NCBI RefSeq assembly: GCF_004361855.1
Contig: NZ_SNWQ01000014.1
Location: forward strand, 62,001-126,000
DNA length: 64,000 bases
Source: Kribbella caucasensis
GTDB taxonomy: Bacteria > Actinomycetota > Actinomycetes > Propionibacteriales > Kribbellaceae
Direction of reading: 5' to 3'
In this document: in pieces, positions 7,468 through 14,856 of the stretch
Layout of the letters: each line of letters begins with the position of its first letter
Numbering within the stretch: position 1 is the first letter of the stretch
Position numbers and translations under genes: made by a program
The notes under the pieces: model-generated
What the model was told of the DNA's origin: nothing
What the model saw: only the letters and a program-made list of their open reading frames with translations
The model's database searches: none

Positions 7468-8972
7468 GTCAGGTCCACGCAGATGTTGGTGAGGTCGGAG
7501 TAGAAGGCCAGGGAGTGGGTGCCGCCTTCTCGGCCCAGGCCGGACAGTTTCATGCCGCCGAAGGGCGTGCGGAGGTCGCGGAGGAACCAGGTGTTGATCC
7601 AGACCAGGCCGACGTCGAGGGCGGCGCCGGCGCGGTGGGCGCGGGCGACGTCGCGGGTCCAGACGGTGGCGGCCAGGCCGTAGCGGCTGTTGTTGGCCAG
7701 GGCGAACGCCTCCTCCTCGGTGTCGAACGGGGCGAGGTGGCAGATCGGGCCGAAGATCTCCTCGGTGTTCGTCCGTGCGTCAGCAGGGAGCCCGGTCACG
7801 ACGGTTGGTTGCACGTAGCAACCGCCGTCGCGGGTGTCGCCGAAGGACGGGATCCCGCCGCCGGTCAGCACGGTTGCCCCTTCGGCCCGCGCGAGGTCGT
7901 AGTACGAGAGGACCTTGTCGCGGTGCTGCCGGGAGATGAGCGGCATGTTGAAGGTGGACTCGTCGGACGGCCAGCCGAACGGGAGTTCCGACGCACGCGC
8001 CGCCAGCCGGGCGGTGAACTCGTCGTACACCGATCGCTCGACGTACAGGCGTTCGGTGCACAGGCAGACCTGGCCACCGTTGGTGAAGACCGAGCGGACG
8101 GATCCCTCGACGGCGGCGTCCAGGTCGGCGTCGGCGAAGATCAAGCCGGCGTTCTTGCCGCCGAGTTCGAAGGAGACGGCCTTGACCCCGTCGGCGGCGG
8201 CTTTGGCGATCGCGGAGCCGGTGGTGGTCTCGCCGGTGAAGGTGATCGCGTCGACGCCCGGATGCCGGGTCAGGAACTCCCCCGCCGACGACGGGCCGAA
8301 CCCGTGCACGAGGTTGAAGACCCCAGCCGGTACGCCGACCGCGGCCATCACCTCGGCGAGAACAGTGGCCGAAGACGGCGTCTCCTCCGAGGGCTTCACG
8401 ACGACCGCGTTCCCACAGGCAAGGGCCGGTGCGACCTTCCAGGTGAGGAGCAGGAGCGGCAGATTCCAGGGCACGATGATCGCGACCACGCCCGCGGGTT
8501 TCCGTACTGCGTAGTTGAGGGCGCGGCGGCCGTCGGGCAGGACGGTGGTATACGACTCGGTCGGCGTGGTGGTCGCGAAGTCGGCGAAGGCCCGGAAGTT
8601 GGCCGCGCCGCGCGGGATGTCGAGGGTGCGCGCCTGGCTGATCGACTTGCCGGTGTCGCCCACCTCGGCCGCGACCAGGTCGTCGAACCGCCGCTCGAGC
8701 TCGTCCGCGACGCGGCGGAGTACGGCGGCGCGCTCCTGCTCACTCATCCGCCCCCATGGACCCTTCAACGCCTCCCGGGCAGAGGCGACCGCGGCATCCA
8801 CGACGCCGGAATCGGCTTCGCAAACGTCGAAGATCTTCTGTCCGGTGACCGGGCTCAGTTTGGCGAAGGTCGAGGTGCCTTCGACGAACACGCCGTCGAC
8901 GAAGTTGCGGAGTACACCCGCTTCACTCGGCTCCCCGGTCAGCAGCTCCGGCCGCCACAGAGTCGCACTCAT
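7464..8972 (-). CDS. nbaE: 2-aminomuconic 6-semialdehyde dehydrogenase
   Basis: This 502-residue NAD-dependent aldehyde dehydrogenase has VPWNLPLLL and FTGETTTGSAIA (cofactor loop), the general base in FELGGKNAG and the catalytic cysteine in NGGQVCLCTER. The family and the operon (KMO, RidA deaminase, HAAO, ACMSD) point to oxidation of 2-aminomuconate 6-semialdehyde to 2-aminomuconate. The ATG at 8972 overlaps the KMO stop as ATGA. The open frame extends about 150 codons further upstream, but only antisense-free shadow sequence of KMO lies there. The closest alternative is 2-hydroxymuconic semialdehyde dehydrogenase. Confidence 0.9.
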   Translation of the reverse strand: MSATLWRPELLTGEPSEAGVLRNFVDGVFVEGTSTFAKLSPVTGQKIFDVCEADSGVVDAAVASAREALKGPWGRMSEQERAAVLRRVADELERRFDDLVAAEVGDTGKSISQARTLDIPRGAANFRAFADFATTTPTESYTTVLPDGRRALNYAVRKPAGVVAIIVPWNLPLLLLTWKVAPALACGNAVVVKPSEETPSSATVLAEVMAAVGVPAGVFNLVHGFGPSSAGEFLTRHPGVDAITFTGETTTGSAIAKAAADGVKAVSFELGGKNAGLIFADADLDAAVEGSVRSVFTNGGQVCLCTERLYVERSVYDEFTARLAARASELPFGWPSDESTFNMPLISRQHRDKVLSYYDLARAEGATVLTGGGIPSFGDTRDGGCYVQPTVVTGLPADARTNTEEIFGPICHLAPFDTEEEAFALANNSRYGLAATVWTRDVARAHRAGAALDVGLVWINTWFLRDLRTPFGGMKLSGLGREGGTHSLAFYSDLTNICVDLT

Positions 8973-10273
8973 CGCCGCCTCCCGACCATCCCGGCCACCG
9001 CGGCCAGGCCAGCGAGACCAATTGTTGCCCCCAGCACCTGATGCTGCCGGCGGACGCGCCGCTGGACTTCGGCGTACGGGGTGGTGGAGAAGGAGACCAG
9101 TTCGTAGCGGGACACGTACTGCCCCGGGAAGGCTCGCTCGAGGGCGTGCTCGATGCGTTTGTTCAACCGGAACACCGGCGACGCCACCTTGTCGCGCATC
9201 TCGACGAAGTTGGCCAACGCCATCTCGGCGATCGCCTCGGTATTCACCCGCCGGCGTTTCTCGAACATCCGCAACGTCAAGGCCCACGAACCGCCCGCCT
9301 CGGACAGGCAGCGGTCCAGCTCGACCACGTCCTCGAACGCGCAGTTCGCGCCCTGCCCGTAGAACGGCACGATCGCGTGCGCCGCGTCCCCGATCAGCAC
9401 GGTCCGCCCGTGCGCCTGCCACGGTGTCGTGTGCACCGTGCCGAGTACGCCGACCGGGTTGTGCAGGTAGTCGTCCACCAGGTCAGGGGCCAACGGCAAC
9501 AAATCCGGGTAGTGCGTGCCGAAGTACCGCTCGATCTCGGCGGCCGAGGTCAACGCGTCGAAGGACCCGGCCGGCCAGAACAACGTGCAGGTGAACGACC
9601 GGTCCGGGTTCGGCAGCGCGATCATCATCGACGTCCCACGCGGCCAGATGTGCAAGGAACCCGGATCCAGCGCGAACTCCCCGTCCACCGCCGGGATCGC
9701 CAGCTCCTTGTACCCGTAGTCCAGGAAGTCGACGTCCTCGGTCACCAGCCCCTCGGCCACCAACTGCCCGCGCACCGCCGACCCGGCACCGTCAGCACCC
9801 AGTACGACGTCCGCCTGCGCGTGCACCGTCCCGGCCGGCGTCTCGAACCCCATCAACCCGGCCTGCGAATCGAGCTCCACCAGCCGGTGCTCGAACCTGA
9901 CCTCCACGCCCGGCGCCTTCTCAGCCGCGTCCAGCAACGCGTTGTTGAGCGTGCCCCTGCTGATCGAGTTGATCGCCCGATCTTGGGTCGCGCTGTACGG
10001 CTGGAAGTCCAACGGCCCTTCGACCGGATGGATCATCCGCCCCTTCATCGGCAGCGCGTCGGCCATCACCTCGTCGACCAGGCCGATCCGCCGCAACGCG
10101 TCCAGCCCGCGTTCGGAGATCGCCAGGTTGATCGACCGGCCACGTTCGGCCTGCCCGGTCCGCGGATCCGGGCGCCGCTCGTACAGCGTCACCGGCAGCC
10201 CGCGGCGCGCGAGGAAGCAGGCGAGCAGACTCCCGGTCAGCCCGGCACCGACGATCGCGATAGTTTCGCTCAT
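8969..10273 (-). CDS. kmo: kynurenine 3-monooxygenase
   Basis: This 434-residue FAD monooxygenase has the N-terminal dinucleotide fold VGAGLTGSLLAC, the KMO signature GRSINLAISERG, the GADGAGS motif and the FAD-ribityl motif GDAAHAIVPFYGQGAN. It hydroxylates kynurenine to 3-hydroxykynurenine with NADPH and O2. The C-terminus ends in a hydrophobic stretch LGATIGLAGLAAVAG followed by arginines, reminiscent of the membrane-tethering tail of eukaryotic KMO, so peripheral membrane attachment is possible. ATGA overlaps join it to kynureninase upstream and the dehydrogenase downstream. Confidence 0.95.
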   Translation of the reverse strand: MSETIAIVGAGLTGSLLACFLARRGLPVTLYERRPDPRTGQAERGRSINLAISERGLDALRRIGLVDEVMADALPMKGRMIHPVEGPLDFQPYSATQDRAINSISRGTLNNALLDAAEKAPGVEVRFEHRLVELDSQAGLMGFETPAGTVHAQADVVLGADGAGSAVRGQLVAEGLVTEDVDFLDYGYKELAIPAVDGEFALDPGSLHIWPRGTSMMIALPNPDRSFTCTLFWPAGSFDALTSAAEIERYFGTHYPDLLPLAPDLVDDYLHNPVGVLGTVHTTPWQAHGRTVLIGDAAHAIVPFYGQGANCAFEDVVELDRCLSEAGGSWALTLRMFEKRRRVNTEAIAEMALANFVEMRDKVASPVFRLNKRIEHALERAFPGQYVSRYELVSFSTTPYAEVQRRVRRQHQVLGATIGLAGLAAVAGMVGRRR

Positions 10274-11541
10274 GCGTTCTCCGGTACAGCTTGAGCCAAT
10301 GCTGCCGCGGCCCGCCAGCAGTCGTGGTACGTCGAGTAGAGCGGGACGGGCGCCAGCCGCAGTACGTCGGGCTCACGCGCATCCGCGATCACCCCGGACT
10401 CGAACCGCAACCGCTTCGCCAGCTCCCCAGCCGTTCGAGTCCCGCCGATGCGCAACGACAACTGCGCACCCCGGCGAGCCGGATCGGCCGGCGTGATCAC
10501 CTGCAACGCGCGCGTGGCGGTGACGGATCCGAGCAACTTCTCCAGGTACGCCGTGAGCCGGATGCTGCGCTCCCGCAGAACGACCATGCCGACCCGATCG
10601 AACAGCTCCAGCGACGTCCGGACCGGGCCCATCGAGAAGATCGGCGGATTCGACACCTGCCACGCATCGGCCGACGCGGGCGGCCTCGACTCCGGCGTCA
10701 TCTCGAACCGGGTGGCCGGCTCGGTGCTCCACCAACCCTCGAACCGCGGCAGCTCCGCCTTCACGTGCCGCTCGTGGACGAAGGCCCCCGCGAGCGCGCC
10801 CGGCCCTGAGTTCAGGTACTTGTACGAACACCAGGCCGCGAAGTCCACGTCCCAGTCGTGCAAGGACAACGGCACGTTCCCGGCCGCGTGCGCCAGGTCC
10901 CACCCGACCACGGCGCCGGCCGCGTGACCCGCCGCGGTGATCGCGGGGATGTCCATCAGCTCGCCGGTCAGGTAGTTCACGCCGCCCAGCAGAACCAGGG
11001 CCACGTCCGAACCAAGCCGGTCCACCACGTCCGCAGTACGGAGGCAGTCTTCACCTGGTCGCGGCCTCACCCGGACGACGGCGTCATCCGCGTCGAAGCC
11101 GTGGAAGCGGACGTGGGAGCGAACCGCGTAGCTGTCGGACGGGAAGGCCGAGTCCTCGATCACGATCCGGAACCGGTCGGCGGCCGGCCGGTAGAACGAG
11201 ACCATCAGCAGGTGCAGGTTGACCGTCAGCGAGTTCATCACGACGGTCTCGACCGGCAGCGCACCGACGAGCCGGGCCGCCGGGCCGGTGAGCAGTTCGT
11301 GGTACGGCAGCCAGGGCCGGGGAGCGTCGAGATGGCCTTCCGCGCCGAGCTCGGCCCACGCGTCGAGGTCGGCCAGCAGTTCGGTCCGGGTCGCCTTCGG
11401 GCGCAGGCCGAGCGAGTTGCCGGCGAAGTAGGCGACCTCGGGGTAGGAGCCGCCCTGGGCCGGCGGGATGTCGAACAGCTCCCGGTGCCCGGGATCCGCA
11501 GCATCCCGGTCGAGCGCATCCGACTCCGGCATCAGGATCAA
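10270..11541 (-). CDS. kynU: kynureninase
   Basis: This 423-residue PLP enzyme shows GWDLAHAAGNVP (the Asp that contacts the pyridine nitrogen) and SYKYLNSGPG with the PLP-binding lysine. It also has N-terminal GNSLGLRPK, a kynureninase hallmark. It cleaves 3-hydroxykynurenine to 3-hydroxyanthranilate and alanine. The listed start is a TTG at 11541 that overlaps the glgC stop (TTGA) with AGGAG about 8 bases upstream; an ATG at 11532 is the alternative. It heads the kynurenine gene set but is translationally adjacent to glgC, so read-through from glgC is likely. Confidence 0.94.
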   Translation of the reverse strand: MILMPESDALDRDAADPGHRELFDIPPAQGGSYPEVAYFAGNSLGLRPKATRTELLADLDAWAELGAEGHLDAPRPWLPYHELLTGPAARLVGALPVETVVMNSLTVNLHLLMVSFYRPAADRFRIVIEDSAFPSDSYAVRSHVRFHGFDADDAVVRVRPRPGEDCLRTADVVDRLGSDVALVLLGGVNYLTGELMDIPAITAAGHAAGAVVGWDLAHAAGNVPLSLHDWDVDFAAWCSYKYLNSGPGALAGAFVHERHVKAELPRFEGWWSTEPATRFEMTPESRPPASADAWQVSNPPIFSMGPVRTSLELFDRVGMVVLRERSIRLTAYLEKLLGSVTATRALQVITPADPARRGAQLSLRIGGTRTAGELAKRLRFESGVIADAREPDVLRLAPVPLYSTYHDCWRAAAALAQAVPENA

Positions 11542-12803
11542 CCGACGCTCTCCTCGTCGGCCGGCTCAGCGGCCTTGGCTGGTTCGATGACCTGTCCCTT
11601 GCCGAGCACGGTGACGCCGCCCTTGGACACGGTGAACCCCCGCTCGCGGTCCAGATCCGGGTCGACGCCGATCTGGACGCCGTCCGGGACCACCACGTTC
11701 TTGTCCAGGATCACGTTCTTCAGCACCGCGTTCGCGCCGATCTTGCAGTTGTCCATGATCACCGAGCGATCGATCGTCGCCCCCGCGCTGACGATCACGT
11801 TGGTCCCGAGGACCGAGTGCTCCACGGTCGCCCCGGACACGATCGAGCCCTGGCAGACGATCGACTCGCCGACGGTCGCGTTGTCGGTGAACTTCGCGCC
11901 CGGCAGTTGCGGGTGCGAGGTGAAGATCGGCCAGTCGGAGTTGTAGAGGTTGAACACCGGCTGGATCGAGACCAGGTCCATGTGCGCCTCGTGGTACGAG
12001 TCCAGCGACCCGACGTCGCGCCAGTACGACCGGTCCCGGTCGAGCGCACCCGGTACGTCGTTGTCCTTGAAGTCGTAGACCCCGGCCTTGCCCTCGGCAA
12101 CCAGCATCGGGACGATGTCGCCGCCCATGTCGTGCCGGGAGGCCGGGTTCGCCGCGTCCCGGCGGAGCGCGTCGACCAGGACGTCGGCGCTGAACACGTA
12201 GTTGCCCATCGACGCGAACGTCTCGTCCGGCGAGTCCGGCAGCCCGGGCGGATCGGCCGGCTTCTCCAGGAAGTCCGCGATCGTGTGCCCGTCGTCGGCG
12301 GTCTTGATCACGCCGAACTCGGACGCCTCGACCCGCGGTACCCGGATCCCGGCGACGGTGACGCCGTTGCCCCGCTCGATGTGGGCGGCGACCATCTGGG
12401 AGGCGTCCATCCGGTAGACGTGGTCGGCGCCGAACACCACGATGATGTCGGGTTTGTGGTCGTTGATCAGGTTCATCGACTGGTAGATCGCGTCCGCGCT
12501 GCCCTGGTACCACTGCGGGCCGAGCCGCTGCTGGGCGGGCACGCAGGTGACGAAGTTGCCGAGGAAGGTCGACATTCGCCAGGTCATCGTCACGTGCCGG
12601 TCCAGCGAGTGCGACTTGTACTGCGTCAGCACGCACAGGTTGCGATACCCGGCGTTGACCAGGTTGGACAGCACGAAGTCGATCAGGCGATAACTCCCGC
12701 CGAACGGCACGGCCGGTTTGGCCCGGTCCGCCGTGAGCGGCATCAGCCGCTTCCCCTCGCCACCCGCCAGCACGATTCCGAGAACTCTGGGCGCCTTTGC
12801 CAT
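11538..12803 (-). CDS. glgC: glucose-1-phosphate adenylyltransferase
   Basis: This 421-residue ADP-glucose pyrophosphorylase has the N-terminal nucleotidyltransferase motif AGGEGKRLMPLTADRAKPAV, FGADHVYRMD, and a C-terminal left-handed beta-helix with hexapeptide repeats (residues about 300-400). It makes ADP-glucose for glycogen or maltose-1-phosphate synthesis and pairs with the nearby glgA/glgM on the other strand. The two are separated by the palindromic element and a GNAT gene. Its 3' end overlaps the kynureninase start. Regulation is not evident; the promoter must lie in the 56 bases before the palindromic element or inside it. Confidence 0.96.
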   Translation of the reverse strand: MAKAPRVLGIVLAGGEGKRLMPLTADRAKPAVPFGGSYRLIDFVLSNLVNAGYRNLCVLTQYKSHSLDRHVTMTWRMSTFLGNFVTCVPAQQRLGPQWYQGSADAIYQSMNLINDHKPDIIVVFGADHVYRMDASQMVAAHIERGNGVTVAGIRVPRVEASEFGVIKTADDGHTIADFLEKPADPPGLPDSPDETFASMGNYVFSADVLVDALRRDAANPASRHDMGGDIVPMLVAEGKAGVYDFKDNDVPGALDRDRSYWRDVGSLDSYHEAHMDLVSIQPVFNLYNSDWPIFTSHPQLPGAKFTDNATVGESIVCQGSIVSGATVEHSVLGTNVIVSAGATIDRSVIMDNCKIGANAVLKNVILDKNVVVPDGVQIGVDPDLDRERGFTVSKGGVTVLGKGQVIEPAKAAEPADEESVG

Positions 12804-12859
12804 GTCCGCACCTTAACCGTGGAAGCCCCATCGCATAAGACGGTCGGGGGTGTCGCAGA

Positions 12860-13027
12860 CAAGTGTCCCGCGTCGGACGGCCTCTGAGTGATTGCGGTGA
12901 CCAGGTGCGTGCATCGCAAGGCGGAGGGCCGTCCTCGATGCGGGTTCATCGTGGACGGCCCTCCAACGCGGCGAGGTGCGTGCCTGGGCGCCGCAAGCGC
13001 CAGAGGACGTCCGACGCGGGACACTAG
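12860..13027. repeat. 168-bp palindromic element, intergenic copy
   Basis: This is an almost full-length imperfect palindrome. The left end CAAGTGTCCCGCGTCGGAC pairs with the right end GTCCGACGCGGGACACTAG. The inner stem is GGAGGGCCGTCC (12923-12934) against GGACGGCCCTCC (12953-12964). A second copy at 21692-21860 has the same architecture and nearly identical unpaired segments but different, still complementary stem sequences. It ends 4 bases before the ATG of the GNAT gene at 13032 and fills most of the glgC/GNAT divergent gap. No transposase is encoded. It is a non-autonomous, MITE/REP-like structured repeat. Confidence 0.85.
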
Positions 13028-13031
13028 CTTC

Positions 13032-13571
13032 ATGCCAACCCTCGTCGTGCCGACCACTGCCGTTCACCGTTCCTTCCTGGAGGCGTGGGACGAGCTGGAG
13101 CCGCACGAGGAGCGCTGGATGGGGGCGTCGGGCCTGGGCAAGCCCGACCGGAGCCGGACGGAGGTCGAGGACCCGGAGGTGTTCGCGCAGCTGGTCGAGG
13201 AGATCCTGGCCGAGGCCGACGAGGACACCGAACTGCCGGCGGACCTGGTGCACCAGACCGTGTTGTGGTTCGTCGACGGCGACCAATGGCTGGGACGGCT
13301 GTCCATCCGGCACCGGCTCACCCCGCATCTGCTCGAACTCGGCGGCCACATCGGGTACGTCGTACGACCGTCCGCCCGGCGGAAGGGGTACGCGACCCAG
13401 ATGCTGGTCCAGTCACTCCCGTACGCCGCCCGGCTGGGGATCGATCCCGCACTGGTCACCTGCGACACCGACAACGACCCGTCCCGCAAGGTGATCGAGT
13501 CGGCCGGCGGCGAACTCGAGGACGAGCGACACGGAAAGCTCCGTTTCTGGGTACCCACCCACGTCAGTTGA
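13032..13571 (+). CDS. GNAT family N-acetyltransferase
   Basis: This 179-residue acetyltransferase resembles the YedL/RimJ-like group. The acetyl-CoA loop is visible as RPSARRKGYATQML, preceded by the strand GGHIGYVVR and followed by VTCDTDNDPSRKVIESAGG. The open frame runs upstream through the palindromic element to 12888, but conserved sequence begins at MPTLVVPTT, so ATG 13032 is chosen. There is no clear Shine-Dalgarno: the element ends 4 bases upstream, so the original leader seems replaced by element sequence. The substrate is unknown. Confidence 0.85.
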   Translation: MPTLVVPTTAVHRSFLEAWDELEPHEERWMGASGLGKPDRSRTEVEDPEVFAQLVEEILAEADEDTELPADLVHQTVLWFVDGDQWLGRLSIRHRLTPHLLELGGHIGYVVRPSARRKGYATQMLVQSLPYAARLGIDPALVTCDTDNDPSRKVIESAGGELEDERHGKLRFWVPTHVS

Positions 13572-13589
13572 TGTCATATGGTCGGCTCC

Positions 13590-14747
13590 ATGAAGGTGGC
13601 GATCCTGACGCGTGAGTTTCCTCCGGACGTGTACGGCGGGGCCGGGGTGCACGTGGACTTCCTGGTCCGCGAGCTACGCCGGCTGGCCGAGGTGGATGTG
13701 CACTGCATGGGCGAACCGCGTCCGGGCGCGCACGCCCACTCCGAGGACGACGCGCGGATGCCGGCCGCGAACGCCGCGCTGCGCGTCCTCTCCACCGACC
13801 TCACCATGACGGCCGCGGTCAGCAGCAGCGAACTCGTCCACTCGCACACCTGGTACGCGAACATGGCCGGCCACTGGGCAAAGCTCCTGTACGGCGTACC
13901 GCACGTGGTGACGGCGCATTCGCTGGAGCCGCGGCGACCGTGGAAGGCGGAACAGCTCGGCGGTGGATACCGGCTGTCGAGCTGGGCCGAGCGGACGGCG
14001 TACGAGGCGGCTGATGCCGTGGTCGCGGTGAGTCGCGGGATGCGGGACGACGTGCTCGACTGCTACCCGTCGATCGACCCGGCCAAGGTGCACGTGATCT
14101 CGAACGGGATCGACGCCGACTTCTACCACCCGGACCCCAAGACGAACGTGCTGGAACGCCTCGGCGTGGACCTGACCAGGCCGTACGTCACCTTCGTCGG
14201 GCGGATCACCCGGCAGAAGGGCGTGCCGCACCTGCTCCGGGCCGGGCTCCAGCTCGACCCGTCGGTCCAGCTCGTGCTGCTCGCCGGCGCCGCCGACACA
14301 CCCGAGCTGAAGACCGAGACGGACGGCCTGATCGACGAACTGAAGGCGGCCCGGGACGGCGTGTTCGTGGTCTCGGAGATGCTGCCGCGCGACGAGGTCC
14401 GGCAGGTCCTCACCCATGCGCTCGCGTTCTGCTGCCCGTCGGTGTACGAGCCGCTCGGCATCGTCAACCTGGAGGCGATGGCGTGCGAGACAGCCGTCGT
14501 CGCCAGCGCGGTCGGCGGGATCCCGGAGGTCGTCGACGACGGCGTGACCGGGACGCTGGTCCGGTACGACGAGACCGACATCCCCACCTTCGAACGCGAC
14601 CTGGCCGCCGGCATCAACGAACTGGTCGCGGACCCAGCCAAGGCCGAAGCGATGGGCAAGGCCGGCCGCGCCCGAGCCGTCTCCGAATTCGGCTGGGACG
14701 CCGTCGCCGACCGGACCTTGGAGCTCTACCGCACCCTGCTGCCGTAG
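13590..14747 (+). CDS. glgA: GT4 glycosyltransferase, glycogen synthase / maltose-1-phosphate synthase
   Basis: This 385-residue retaining GT4 enzyme begins MKVAILTREFPPDVYGGAG, the conserved actinobacterial GlgA/GlgM start. It has FVGRITRQKGVPHL and the nucleotide-sugar motif PSVYEPLGIVNLEAMAC with the E-x7-E glutamates. In mycobacteria the orthologue (Rv1212c, GlgM) uses ADP-glucose and glucose-1-phosphate to make maltose-1-phosphate for the GlgE route. Either product fits here, with ADP-glucose supplied by GlgC. An ATG at 13578 is in frame, but TATGGT (13577-13582) lies 7 bases before 13590 and fits a leaderless promoter, so 13590 is preferred. Confidence 0.93.
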   Translation: MKVAILTREFPPDVYGGAGVHVDFLVRELRRLAEVDVHCMGEPRPGAHAHSEDDARMPAANAALRVLSTDLTMTAAVSSSELVHSHTWYANMAGHWAKLLYGVPHVVTAHSLEPRRPWKAEQLGGGYRLSSWAERTAYEAADAVVAVSRGMRDDVLDCYPSIDPAKVHVISNGIDADFYHPDPKTNVLERLGVDLTRPYVTFVGRITRQKGVPHLLRAGLQLDPSVQLVLLAGAADTPELKTETDGLIDELKAARDGVFVVSEMLPRDEVRQVLTHALAFCCPSVYEPLGIVNLEAMACETAVVASAVGGIPEVVDDGVTGTLVRYDETDIPTFERDLAAGINELVADPAKAEAMGKAGRARAVSEFGWDAVADRTLELYRTLLP

Positions 14748-14856
14748 CCCCCGTACCTGCACCACTCACCAACCTCCGCTCCCTGCGCCCGTTCACGCTT
14801 GAGCGCGAGCTCGGCGGCGCGGATGCGGTGGGTTGATGAGTGGTGGAGATACAGCC

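Noticed and set aside
10431..10447. tRNA T-loop-like sequence CCGTTCGAGTCCCGCCG
   Set aside because: It lies inside kynureninase coding sequence, and no acceptor or anticodon stem can be formed around it.
12888..13031. N-terminal extension of the GNAT gene through the palindromic element
   Set aside because: The frame is open, but there is no conserved protein there; the element is a repeat, and family homology begins at ATG 13032.
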